From positions 59,607,501 through 59,671,500 of the forward strand of contig CM027378.1 of NCBI GenBank assembly GCA_015680905.1: a stretch of DNA of 64,000 nt, given 5' to 3'. Under the pieces are notes generated by a model. It was not told the origin of the DNA and searched no databases. It saw only the letters and a list, made by a program, of their open reading frames with translations. This document shows positions 9,843 to 20,782 of the stretch, piece by piece (positions within the stretch are counted from its first letter, which is position 1; each line of letters opens with the position of its first letter). Source of the stretch: Coptis chinensis. Lineage: Eukaryota > Streptophyta > Magnoliopsida > Ranunculales > Ranunculaceae. A program made the translations under genes and the position numbers.

Positions 9843-10121
9843 GAGCATGACCCGCGCCCATACAAGGCCAAACCTGAGCGCGACCCGCGCCCAAAACATT
9901 GGAATTCCAAATTCCACCTGAGTGCGACCCGCGCCCTAGATAGCCTATTTCCAAGCGCGCCCTGCGCTCAACCGCCTGGACATTGTGCCAAGCACGAGCG
10001 CGAACCGCGCCCTAGGTAGCCTATTTCCAAGCGCGCCCCGCACTCAACCACCTGGAACTTGAGTTAGAAAGGAGCGCGACCCGCGCCCTACCAAGGCCAT
10101 TTCTGAGCACGACCCGCGCCC
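9843..10121 (+). repeat. CG-rich 17-mer array in gag leader of C
   Basis: About eight copies of GAGCGCGACCCGCGCCC or close variants, starting near 9843, 9876, 9920, 9953, 9996, 10029, 10072 and 10105, are separated by about 15-28 bp of ordinary sequence. Variants such as AAGCGCGCCCTGCGCTC alternate with the standard form. The same motif recurs in the ORF II leader of C (14087-14275) and in both leaders of E. The CG content is far above the surroundings. Confidence 0.7.
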
Positions 10122-10384
10122 TCTTCTGGAGCAGCCCGATTTTCACTGGTCAATCCAAATTTTCATTTCTTCAAGTTAGTCAGTGTTTCTAACATCATAC
10201 AAATGCTGAGATCGCATATACAAGACGCTATTCAAACGCGTAGCAAGGAGGCATTCAAGTACTCCTTCTTCCACTCCTCGCCTCTTCTGTCAGAGGAGTT
10301 TTAATTCTAGTATAATCAGGCTTGTTTTTCGTAGACATAAATACCACACGCCTATCTAGAATTTCACACACTACACCTGCATCA

Positions 10385-11835
10385 ATGGCTAAAAAACAAG
10401 AGACTCCTCTCTCTGATTTTTATAAATCCCTAAACGATGGCCCTAAGTCGTGCATCGTTTTTACAGACCTAGTGGGGGATTTTCGAATTCCCCCTAATAT
10501 ATTTAACTTGTTACCAGTTTTTCATGGTTTAGACCACGAGAAACCTTACCAGCATATGCGTAGGATAGACCAAGTTCTCACTACATTCCATCATCTTAGC
10601 GTAAGTCTGGATCAAGTTAAACTTAGGGTGTTTCCATTCACCCTAGCCGATAAGGCGGCGTCTTGGTTAACTGCCCAAACGCCAAACTCTGTGGACTCAT
10701 GGGCTAATCTTGTTCAATTGTTCATGCAACAATTTTACCCACCACTGAAGACAGATGAAATGCTTCAAAAGATTCATTTCTTCCACCAGAATCCTCATGA
10801 ATCCTTTTCAGAGGCCTAGAATCGTTTCACTGATCTTCTCAAATGCCCGCATCATAATCTTGCGAAGGACACGCTTTGTTTCGTGCCTTCTTCAAAGCGG
10901 GCTTGTACATCATCATAAGGAGGTTCTAGATATCATGACTGGGGGTAGTTTTCTTAGTAAAGGATCCTCAGAGGCTTATAAATTCTTAGAGGATCAATCT
11001 AAGAGGAACAACAATTAGGGAGGTAACAAATCTTCCCGCTCTACTCCTTCTTCTTTTGAGGTTAAACCTGATTCCGAGCTTAAAACTCTTATCGATGCCC
11101 TCACTAAAAAGGTAGATGCCATCTCTATTAAACAACAACCCACTCCAGTCATGAACATTAAATCTACTCGTTGTAATGTATGTTTTAGTCTTGAGCATTC
11201 CGACTTCTATTGTCCTTTGTCTATGCACAACCACCACCACAACCATTAACCGTCCACCAGTTAACTCTACCTCAAGGACTAGGAAACTTAGGTGACCAGA
11301 ATAGAGATTTAGTGCCCATGACCCAGAACTATCAACATAAAGACATGAACGCTCAACAAGCTTTAATTCCAGTCCAACCATCTATAGACAAAGTAGTAGT
11401 GACCTTGTTGGAGAAACAAAATCAAATTATGCAATAAAACTCCAACTTGATGAAAGATCAGCATGATCAAAACTCTGATATGATGAAACAAACGATGCAA
11501 ATGATGCAGTCTTTGTGCCAAAACGTTATTGAAATGTCTTCTAACCAAAATAATAACCAAACCGGCGTGTTTCCAGGTCAAGCAGTGCCTAATCCTAAGT
11601 CAACAAACACCGCCTTAGAAATAAACAGTATTCACTCTAATGGTAATATAAACCAAGGGGACCTACAGGCAGTCACTACCCTTCGTTCAGGGAGAGTAGT
11701 TGATAACAAAGTAACTATACCTGAAGACCACCCGCAAACAGAAGCTGAAAATGAAACCATACCAAATACTGTAATAGAAACTGAAGACCCTACAAACCAC
11801 AACCGAAAGGGAAAACCTTACAAGACCCAATAATA
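10385..11835 (+). pseudogene. gag: gag of element C, broken
   Basis: The ATG at 10385 starts a 144-codon frame to a TAG at 10817-10819, at a Trp codon that is kept in E (40720 region). A frameshift follows in about 10840-10900. The gag core shows the Athila-type pattern: AASWLTAQ, SWANLVQLFMQQFYPP, IHFFHQNPHESF, then HHHKEVLDIMTGGSFLSKG. Near 11165-11215 a zinc knuckle CX2CX4HX4C is readable (CNVCFSLEHSDFYC). After it the frame is broken again, with a Q/N/M-rich linker (11447-11833) containing the TTLRSGR motif typical of the gag-protease linker in this lineage. Role: nucleocapsid and capsid of the virus-like particle. The start is chosen because MAKKQETPLSDF matches the start context of E (40291). 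Confidence 0.8.
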
Positions 11836-11868
11836 GAAATTGAAGACCCTACACCTGTAGAGGTTCCA

Positions 11869-13281
11869 ATGTGGACACCTAGATGGAAATCGGATAGAGA
11901 TAAAGCAAAGACTAATAATATTGCTAAATATAGAGATAAACCACCATATCCCCAGAGACTAGTTATGTCTAAGAAGGAAGAAAATTTTGATGAGATTAGG
12001 AAAGTGTTTAAAAATCTGACTATAAACCTACCTTTTCTAGATGCTATAAAAAGTCTACCTGGACACGCTAAGTTTCTAAAAGAGTTGTGCACCAAGAAGA
12101 GGAAAACCAACATACCCCACGAAGCATTCTTAACTAAATAATATCCCTCTTTATCTGAACATAACGGAATTGTTAAGTACAAGGACCTTGGTCGTCCTAC
12201 TGTACAATGCACCTTAGGTGATACCTTCATAACAACTGCTTTATTAGACCTAGGGGAGAGTGTTAACTTACTCACTTTTTATTTATATAAAAAACTAGGT
12301 CTAACAAAACTTCAACCAACCAAAATGACTTTGCAGTTAGCCGATCGTTCTATTAAGTATCCCAAGGGTGTAGTTGAAAACATTCTCGTTAAAGTGCAGG
12401 ATTTTTATTATCCAGCTGACTTTGTTATTCTTGACACAAAAGTTGCTCATGATTCTATTCCCATCATCTTAGGGCGTCATTTCTTGGCAACTACCAATGC
12501 CCAAATCAATTGCCGGGATGGCTCAATGACTCTTTCTTTTCGAAATTTTTCTGTGGAAGTTAACATGTTTAGACAAAAGCAGAGACAACTGGGTTTTCCT
12601 ATAGAAGGTGAAGTTAAGTCTATTGAGAGTTTTATATATCACATTAGTGTTTTCGACGATCTCGTCCCTACACTAGTAGATACCCATCTTATGGAAGAAG
12701 ACAAAGATCACAATTTTGACACCTTAAATATAACTGAACTAGCGAAAGAATTTTCCACCCTGCCTTCCGACACTACAAGAGATGGAGTAAACCTCACAAT
12801 AGACGAAATAGATGAATTCCTCAAAGATGGAGATGAATACCATAATTATATGGATGCAAACAACCTAGATGAGGAATTCGACGAGTTTCTAAGAGCCTGT
12901 GATGATCCACCCTCTCAAGCACTGCCTAGAGCACCACCCTACCACCAACTACCTGAGCTATTCCCTCACAAAATCCAATCATTCTTCCCACCCTTTTCTT
13001 CTAACACTTATCCACATTCCAAGTATCTTCCACAACCATCCATTTTTTCACACTCATTCACTTGGCCACCTCTTCGTTGGAGGAAAAAGAAGGTGCATGC
13101 TCGGTTATGTTCTAGATTTATCAGACTTTGCTTTCATTTCACTAAGTTGCGTCGTCAAAAATTTTGGTGCTTGTTTCTGTTTGGGGATGCATTCCATGGT
13201 AATTATTTATGGAACGATCCACAACTATTTCGGTTATTGATATATGGTAAACTACATGTTCATTATATACATATGTGTTAG
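11869..13281 (+). pseudogene. Protease region of element C, broken
   Basis: One frame runs from 11869 with a single TAA at 12139-12141. Upstream of the stop is the linker (LPFLDAIKSLPGHAKFLKEL). Downstream is an aspartic protease of Athila type: active-site block DLGESVNLL (the family normally has DLGAS, so A to E is an odd change next to the catalytic Asp), flap-like region, and IPIILGRHFLATTNAQINC as the second conserved block. After about 12720 an acidic region (MDANNLDEEFDEFLRACD) follows, then from about 12950 the frame runs into sequence that also exists in F near 56340-56470. The RT module expected here is absent. Confidence 0.75.
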
Positions 13282-13285
13282 ATAA

Positions 13286-13313
13286 AGTCTTGAGTATCTG
13301 ACTATAAAAGACT
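13286..13313 (+). other. AGTCTT/AAGACT stem-loop after the protease of C
   Basis: AGTCTT and AAGACT form a 6-bp inverted repeat around TATCTGACTATA. The same unit occurs three times in G (49113-49207), twice in F (56502-56567), and once on the minus strand in I (63642-63665), in each case downstream of gag/pol remnants. Confidence 0.5.
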
Positions 13314-14351
13314 CATTTTATTCTTCGGTGAACTTCTTTTCATTTCCATATATTGATAAGTGCACCATTCAGGTAACCGGGCCCTCCCTAGGGAGTGTGT
13401 GGCTGTAAGTACCGGATCCTAAGTCAACGGTTAACATAATTCATGTCTTCCACTCTTGCATGTTTTCTCAGTTTTTGAGTCATGTTTCTCTATGGTGTGA
13501 ATTATGCATGTATTGCATTATTGTTTTTATTAGTTCGGATGTTAATTTTGAATTATGTAGTTAAATTTGAATTTGGTTATTAAATGTTGTTTGAATTTCA
13601 ATTTTAATATAATATGGTTCTTTTCAAATTGTGCATTATTTTTATTGTTAATCCCACCTTCCCGAATTGTTTGGGGGTGGTATTATTGACTCTAGCATGA
13701 TTTGTTTTATGATCCTCCATTTTAGAAGTTGTTTTGGAGTGATGGTTGAGAATATTGCTGATATGGCCATGCCTAGGATTAGATGTGGTGGTAGGATGAA
13801 ATCTATAAGAGTTTAGAAGTTACTATTCTAAATTCATTCTAAGAGATATTGGGCTTGTATTAGAATAAAAAATATGGGTAGTTTCTGTTTCCGATTTTGG
13901 AAATTTCTATTTTCGGCAATTGCCTTAAAACGTTTTGGAAACTTCCCAATTCATTTTGGAAACTCAAACCTATATAAACTTCATTCATTTTCCACACAAA
14001 ACACACATCTCTCACCTTTCACTCCCAAATTTTCTTTCTTTTTCCTTTTCACTCAAGATTTCGCATTTCAGCACCTCGGAGCGCACCTGCGCCCCAATGG
14101 AGCGCCACCTACGCCCTAGGCACTGTCTTTCAAAATTTAACCTGAGCGCGACCCACGCCCATCCCAGGCAAAAAGAGAGCACGCCCTGAGCCCAAATTCC
14201 TGGAACTAGAAATTCACCCAGGCGCACCCCGCGCCCTACCCAGGCATAGGTTGAGCGCACCCCACGCCCTGACCCTCGAGGGCACGAAAAATTCTAAATT
14301 TTGGTGGGTTGTTCCAGGATAGTTGCAGTTGTTCTAGAGAGTAGTTTTGTG
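13314..14351 (+). promoter_or_regulatory. ORF II leader of element C with polypurine-like motif, TATA box and CG-rich array
   Basis: No gene is seen. In order: polypurine-like motif 1 TGTTTGGGGGTGG (13668-13680), TATA-like CCTATATAAACTTC (13969-13982), and a CG-rich array (14087-14275) of about six GAGCGCGACCCACGCCC-like units, ending just before the ORF II ATG at 14352. E has the same order over 42999-43671. The layout looks like an internal promoter plus leader (inference). Confidence 0.5.
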
Positions 14352-14534
14352 ATGACTTCTCCTATAATGATACCGGAGCAGTCTTCCGAACACTTGTTGG
14401 GAAGCGAGACTTATGGACATTGGTTCTGTGAAAAGATCTTGCAGTTAGGATGTGAAGGAACCTCATCTCTTTGGAGAGGTAGGATGCAAAGGAACCTCAT
14501 TTCTTTATAGAAGAGGTTGACAACGCTTAAACGC
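14352..14534 (+). pseudogene. ORF II remnant of element C, most of the gene deleted
   Basis: The first 34 codons or so (MTSPIMIPEQSSEHLLG, ETYGHWF, ILQLG) match E at 43672 closely. The sequence then jumps to the region around the stop (GAAGGAACCTCAT, as at 44547-44560 in E), leaving about 50 codons. The segment AAGGAACCTCAT-TCTTT is repeated twice (14456 and 14488), suggesting that the deletion created a small tandem duplication. Confidence 0.75.
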
Positions 14535-16338
14535 TGGAGTTAAGGTTAGTTTTTATTTCAGTTAGTGTCTGCTTATGTCCCAAACAATTTGATTCTTGTT
14601 AACCCCATAACGGGTGGAACTCATATCGAGTTGCGTCAGTTTTATTTGCTATATTAGTATGTTATAACCTTGTTTTGCAGATGTTCTAGAATTTTACGGG
14701 TTTCAATGGTATTTCTCTACTATATTTATTTAAATACTTTGAGGACAGAGCATGCTTCTTGTTTGGGGGGCATAGAAACACGTGTAATTAAGACATCTGT
14801 TAGGATATAGATATGTATAATATGCACTTGTTGTCTAGTTAAAAATTCAAAAATTTCAAAAAAATAAATAAACAAAAGTTATGCTATACACTTAGGAATA
14901 TTGGTATTGTTTTCTTTCTCTATGCTCCGAATAATCTAGAAGTCTCACATAGCTTTTGCATTAGAATAATTTGTAGAAACTTAGGTTAATACGTAGGTAA
15001 TAATCTTTGCATCTATCTATAAATATATTACATGAGTATCTTTGATTGTTTGGCAGTAAGTTTCTGAAACCTAGGCTAGAGTACTTATTCTACAAATCCT
15101 GTAAGAATATAGCCTAAAGCCATATATGAGTGAAACATTTGAGAAATGACACAAGAGAGAAGTAAAATCTGGATAGAGAAATCACATGTCCACTTGCTTG
15201 ATCACTATACCATATCCTAAGCAAGAATTTAGGCCCTCTTTGGATCGATATAGCCAGAAATTCAAACCTAAAAATTATTTTCCGCTAGTCGCCCCTCTGA
15301 GCCTTTCTTTAGCCTTTCATAAACCGCAAATTTTTTACCCTGTTACAAAACAAAACAAAATAAAAAAAATCAACCTACCCATTCTTTGAATGAGTCTGAG
15401 AATAGAGATGAAGAATAGAAAAAAGAAAGACCTTTGAAATCAAGAATTTGTTAGTCGCTTCAAATAAGAAAAGAAAGTTTCCATCCAAATAAAAAAAAAT
15501 ATAAAAGAAAATAAATAGTTAGAACTCCAAAAATAGAATCAAAGGAGTCAAAAGCCAAAGAAAAAGGAAAATATGGCTAAGGATGGAAACAAAGTGTAGA
15601 AGCAAAAGTAAAGAACAAGTTTTCTCTAATTACATAATATGAAGACTCTATTATCTCAGACTTGTCCTTTTAAAATATCCATTTCCTTCCTTCTTAAACC
15701 ATCTCCTAATCCCCACAACACCTAATAAAGACCTCTAGCTTAATTAAGAATAGGTTAATGTGATAGTAAGTGGCAGATGTGTTTGATCGACTCCTGCTTC
15801 CTTGTGTGTCATTGAGATTGTAAGGTAAAGTGTGTCCACTACACACTGGAGTAGCAAAACTTGAGCGGAAAAATCAGAGTGGTTTTTGTCTTGATATTTA
15901 TGTGAGGACTTACTTAAGGACGTTATTCCGAGTTTTCATAAACGGACCTGCTAGTGCTTTTCATTGTATTACTCATTGTATATATGTTTATTCGTAGATG
16001 ATTGATTATTATGCATATATTAGCTTAGGTTTCAACTTGATTATTCGGTATCCATTGCTAGTGAGATATATAGATAATTGGGAGCATAAATAAGGAAACA
16101 ATAGTTTTATTTCTTAGTCATTGTAGTATAGATGAAGTTTGTGAGTAACTTCACTAGAAAACTCTCACGAGGCTATAACTCGTCCACTAGGGAAATCCTA
16201 GTGGTTTAAGGCCTTGTTGTATATGGTCAATGCAATCGCACTCGGCGAAACGAGATTAGTTAGAACTCCATTTTTGGTCACTTATGCTAATTTCTCATAT
16301 TTGCTTGAGGACAAGAAAAATGTTGTTTAGGGGTGGTT
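14535..16338 (+). other. 3' non-coding region of element C
   Basis: No gene. It contains an intron-like segment 14545-14680 (GTTAGT ... TTGTTTTGCAG), polypurine-like motif 2 at 14761-14770, the conserved block CCCTCTTTGGATCGATATAG (15235-15260), a tRNA-Asp-like GTCATTGTAGTATAG (16117-16131), the stem-loop element (16167-16248), and the 3' polypurine tract TTGTTTAGGGGTGGTT (about 16322-16338). Colinear with E 44598-46423. Confidence 0.65.
16167..16248 (+). ncRNA. Stem-loop element, element C copy
   Basis: Stem 1 ACGAG/CTCGT; stem 2 CCACTAGG/CCTAGTGG with loop GAAAT; stem 3 TTGTAT/ATGCAA with a U-G pair where other copies have C-G; stem 4 TCGC/GCGA. Candidate cis-acting RNA; see E copy at 46253. 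Confidence 0.5.
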
Positions 16339-17447
16339 TGATAAGAGCCCAAAATTGTAGTTTTAACCCCTTAACAATAATACTTTTAGACCAATTATGC
16401 GAGTAATAAATAAGAATTAATGCTGATTATGTGCTTTTATGTATTTCAGGCATTGAAGTTTATTTTGTGCAGAAATGTGCCACTTTGGTGATATAAAGGA
16501 GCAAGGGTTGGTTGCTAAGAAGTTTTGCGAATAAAGGCCAAGATTCAAGGAGAAAAAGCCTTTGTAAAGCCCGGTTAGAAGCTGAGAAATCAGAGTCAAT
16601 GCGGGCAGAAACAACACACAAAAGTCAACAGAACTTCCGAAGATTGTTTTGGACTCAGGCCTCGGAATTGGCCCTACCTTATGTCAAAACGACCGGCTCG
16701 GAAAGAGCTTTCCAATGGTCTAAGCTTTGCCCAAATCAGAGGAGCAAAAGTGGACGAAAAGCTTGCTGAAGTCAGATCTAGCTGAAAAGGGCCATGTGGA
16801 CTGAAGAGATTGGGTTTTGGGCTCGATTTTCCGGCCCAAAACATGGCTCCTCAGCCCATGCACGAAAAAGTGGATCTGGTCTCCTCCATTTGTATGGAGA
16901 AGACTTAGCTCTTAAAAAAAACCTAGATCTAGATTAGAAAATTAGGTTAGACTCCATTAATTAGTTCCAATAGCTTGTTATAGATCTAGTTTTTACCTTC
17001 AATTAATTAGTGTTAGAACAAAGTAAATTATTATTTAGAATCACTATTAGTTTTATAATAAAGTATTAGTTTTCATTTCAATTTAGTTATTGATTAAATT
17101 CTTATTTAGTTTTAGTTGTTTTAAATTCATAAATTAGGTTGTCTTCATTTTGATTCTTAGACTATTGTTAAAATTAGATTTATAAAGTTTAAATTAGTTA
17201 TTAAATTATGACTTGTTATTATTGTTCTTGTGTTGGGAATGATAATATAGAAATTTCACATCACACATTACTCTCACCATTGTTCTTTGCGTTTGTTCAA
17301 TTGAATTTGTTTAAGTCTTGAGAGCTAAGAGTGGAACGAATCCGTACTCTATATATATTGCATAAATCTATATGTGAGTAGAAAATAAATAATTGATACC
17401 GTAACAATGAAGTTAGAGTAATCTAGTTTAGTTTTTACGGGTTATCA
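16339..17447 (+). repeat. 3' LTR of element C
   Basis: TGATAAGAGCCC ... ACGGGTTATCA, 1109 bp. It lacks the part around the AACCTCCATTAGAGG hairpin that is present in D, E and the solo copy at 28774, so it has an internal deletion near 17250 (GGGAATGATA joined to ATAGAAATTT). Confidence 0.85.
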
Positions 17448-17452
17448 ATCTC

Positions 17453-18240
17453 CATACAATATCTTAAGCGAGAATTGAGGCCCTCTTTGGATCGATATAG
17501 CTAAAACTTCATACCTATAAGTAATTATCCGCTAGTCGCCCCACTGAGCCTTTTCATATTCCTTTTCACAACCACAAATCCTTTACCCATCTTTTAAACC
17601 AATAAAAATAAAAAACAAGCCTACCCATCTTGAATGAGTCTGAGAAATAGGATGAGTAAGGAAAATAAAGAGAAAGACCTGTGGAAAACCAAAATTAGTT
17701 AGTTGCTTCAGAAAAGAAAAAAAAAATAATAAGTTTCCATCCAAAGAAAAGAAAAGAAAAATTAAAATATAAATAAAATAAAAACTCCAAAAAAATAAAA
17801 TAAAATGAGTCAAAAGGCCAAAATAAAAAGGCTAAGGATGGAAACTAACTGTAGAAGCAAAGTAAGAACAAGGTTTTCTCTAGTTACATGTAATTGAAGA
17901 CCTATTATCTTAGACTTGTTTATTTGAATATCCATTCTGTTTCTTCTTATACCATCACCTCATCCCCGCACCACCTAATAAAGACCTCTAGCTCAATTAG
18001 GATTAATTTGGTGTGATAATAAGTGGTAGATGTGACTGATCAACCTCAGCTCCTTTGGACGTCATTAAGATTGTGAGAAAACGTGTGCCCACTGAACACT
18101 AGACTGAACGAAACTTTAGTAGAAAAATCAGAGTATTTTTATCTTGACAAATTGTGAGGACCTACTTAAGGACGCTATTCCAAAAGTTTCAAAAATGAAC
18201 CTGCCATTGTATTTCATAACATTGTTCATAGCATGCATGT
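17453..18240 (+). other. Element A segment, 3' non-coding
   Basis: It continues element A after removal of C: the conserved GGCCCTCTTTGGATCGATAT block (17481), the CCTAAT/ATTAGG hairpin with AATAAA (about 17977-18003), and AT-rich sequence. Ends at TSD CATGT (18236-18240) of D. No gene. Confidence 0.7.
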
Positions 18241-20447
18241 TGATAAGAGCCCAAAACTGTAGTTTTAACCCTTGAACAATATTGTTGTTAGACCAATTTT
18301 GTGCTTAATAATATAGGTTTATCACTAATTACGTGTTTTTTAGTATTTCAGGCTTTGGAATTGAATAAATGTAAATTCGTTACTAATTAGGCGCTAAAAT
18401 GAGCCAAAGGGATTGCTATGAAAGTTCTATGAAGAAAGCTTAAGTTTCATGGACAAAAAGCCCTTAAAAAGCCCAAGTCAAAGTTGTTAAGTGAAAGTCA
18501 AACCGGATTAGAAAGCTGAAAAAAAGTCAACAGAACTTCAAAAAGCCATATCTTTGGACTCAAACCTCAGATTTGGGCCCATTTTATATCCAAATGACCG
18601 GCTCATAAAGCTCTTTCCAATGGTCTAGACCTTGACTCGATCAGTATAAGTTGGATTCAACAAATTGTGTTTTCGGCTTGATTTTTCGGCCCAAAACATG
18701 ACTCCTCAGCCCATGCACAAATTTGGGGATCTAGCTCTTCTATATCAAGAGATAAAAGCTTAGCTCTTAAGCTATCTAGATCTAAACCTAGTTCTAGTTC
18801 ATAAAATTTAGTTTGGTAATATAGAATTAGTTTTACTTGATTAAATTAGTTTATATAGATTAATTTAGTTAGTTGTCAATTTTATTAGTTGTGAGAACAA
18901 GTTTTGAATTTTAGAATAAATTACTTAGTTATATTTCAATATTTAAATTCGAATTCAATCTTTCATTCATAGATTTAGTTATTTTAAATTGATAATTAGT
19001 ATTCATAATCTTAGTTCTAAATTAGTTTAAATTTCAATTGTAATCCATGTTTGAATCTTAGACTATTGTAATTTAGATTAAGAAAGTTTAATTAGTTATT
19101 CAATAATGACTTGCTTTTACTGTTCTTGTGTTAGAAATGATAGTCTAATGAATTCTAGCTAAACCTCCATTAGAGGGGTTTGATGAAGCTTAGATGAAGA
19201 TTTGATGTGTTACTTAGAATTATTGCATTTAAGAGTTCACTCTAGTAGGTTAGTTGATTCGCCATGAGAATGGGTTGAACATCCTCACATGTTAATTATT
19301 AGTTGGCAGAGATTGCCATGAATAATTAGGGATCACAATTAATCTTAATTGGTTATGATTGCAATAATCTACACTAGTGATAACCCGTAAAAACTAAATT
19401 AGATTACTCTAACATTATTCTTACGGTATCAATTATTTATTTCCTACTCTCACATATATATGCATGCAATATATAGAATACGGAATTGTTCCACTCTTAA
19501 CTTTCTAGACTGAAACGAATTCAACTAATCAAACATAAGGAACAATGGTGAGAGTAATGTGTGATGTGAAATTTCTATTCTACGATTATACGATGGATTC
19601 AAATAAATCTAAATTAACTAAACTAATAAAAATAGGGTTTTGATGGAAGAGAAAGTTATAGAGAAGAGTAATCAATCCACCTAATAACTAGTTTCATGAA
19701 ATAATCAAATTATTCATTGAAAATATATCGTATTTAGGTTTTCAAGCAATGATTCAACCTAAAGCCTCAACCTTTATCATCCCTAACAACAACCTACATC
19801 TCTATAGTCATTATTACTAGCATGTAGGATTATTACAACCAAGCCTCTCGACTTAATTACAACAATCCCTAGTTTAATTTATCATATGCTTATTTTGGAA
19901 GTCTTACAATAAACTAAACTCGTTGAAATACATACACAATTAAATAATTCTACTAAGCAATCTATTCCTCATTAGGTTTCATAATCACTCCCTCTAATGG
20001 GGGGATTAGCCTAATATCATTGGATTAATTAAACTAAAATAATGAAAGGAAAACATAATGTAAATTAAACTAAACTTGATTAAATAAATAGAACAAGTCA
20101 TTATTGAATAAGTATTAAACTCTATTAATCTATTTGAACAATAATAATAATAATTCAAAATGAATTAAAACTAAAATTAAAACTAATTTAGAACTAAGAT
20201 TATGAATAACTACTTATCAAATTAAAACAAACTAAAATTGAATGTAAAAAACTAGATCTAAAACAAGTTATTGGAACTAATTAATGGAGTCTAACCTAAT
20301 TTTTTAATCTAGATCTAGGTTATCTTAAGAGTGGAACGATTCCGTACTCTATATATTGCATAATTCTATATGTGAGAGTAGGAAATAAATAATTGATACC
20401 GTAAGAATTAAGTTAGATTAATCTAGTCGTGTTTTTACGGGTTATCA
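18241..20447 (+). mobile_element. D: solo LTR of the C/E family with an inverted LTR fragment inside
   Basis: TSD CATGT at 18236-18240 and 20448-20452. The ends are TGATAAGAGCCC and ACGGGTTATCA, so the outer frame is one forward LTR. At 19378 a reverse-complement LTR end (TGATAACCCG) begins and runs to about 20331, where the forward LTR resumes at TTAAGAGTGGAACG. The inner copy lacks the end that would carry TGGGCTCTTATCA. The forward part has the AACCTCC/GAGGGGTT hairpin at 19156-19192. No coding capacity. Confidence 0.82.
19378..20331 (-). repeat. Inverted, truncated C/E-family LTR inside D
   Basis: Read on the minus strand this is the 3' two-thirds of a C/E-type LTR; compare the complete reverse copy at 28774-30239, which shares ACTCTCACATATATA, CGGAATxGTTCCACTCTTAA and TCTAGATCTAGGTT. 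The 5' part of that LTR is missing. The right junction is at TTAAGAG, a 7-mer present in both the reverse copy and the host LTR. Confidence 0.75.
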
Positions 20448-20606
20448 CATGTGTATCTTTAGATGGTTTGATTATTATGGGTGTATTAGCTTAGGTTTCA
20501 AAAGCATTGTTATTATTATATTGTTATTAACATGTATAGATATCTGAGATTAATTAGAAATTTTAGTATAAATGAAGTTTGTGAGTACCTTCTCTGGAAA
20601 ACTCTC

Positions 20607-20688
20607 ACGAGGTTATAACTCGTCCACTAGGGAATTCCTAGTGGTTTAAATTCTTATTGCATATGGTCAACGCAATTGCACTCTGCGA
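20607..20688 (+). ncRNA. Stem-loop element, element A copy
   Basis: Stem 1 ACGAG/CTCGT; stem 2 CCACTAGG/CCTAGTGG; stem 3 TTGCAT/ACGCAA with one A-C mismatch; stem 4 TTGCA/TGCGA with a U-G pair. Followed after 80 bp by the polypurine tract ATTTGGGGGTGGTG (20769-20782). Confidence 0.5.
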
Positions 20689-20782
20689 AACAAGATTAGT
20701 TATGACCACATTTTTTGCCACTTATCTGTTTTTATTTCTCATCTATACTTGAGAACAAGCAAAATTCTATTTGGGGGTGGTG

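Larger units (their letters stand above)
9002..17447 (+). mobile_element. Element C: Athila-like element with gag-protease and collapsed ORF II
   Basis: A 37-bp 5' LTR remnant (9002-9038), tRNA-Asp-type primer site, long leader, gag, protease, ORF II remnant, 3' non-coding region, polypurine tract and 3' LTR (16339-17447). Flanks ATCCC (8997-9001) and ATCTC (17448-17452) agree at 4 of 5 positions. The sequence outside matches element A on both sides (CTTGATC then CATACAATATCTTAAGCGAG; compare 15200-15235 and 45275-45300). No reverse transcriptase, RNase H or integrase is seen between the protease and ORF II, so it is non-autonomous as it stands. Confidence 0.85.

Noticed and set aside
9843-10121. 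CRISPR-like array (17-mer repeats with spacers)
   Set aside because: Plant retroelement context, units too short and variable, spacers themselves partly repeated, no cas genes.
13874-14260. Overlapping frames of 81-84 codons on both strands upstream of ORF II in C
   Set aside because: They overlap the TATA box and CG-rich array; high CG reduces stops by chance and the frames are absent in E.
16512-16769. 85-codon ORF in the 3' LTR of C
   Set aside because: U3 sequence of an LTR; the frame is not kept in D, E or the solo copy at 28774.
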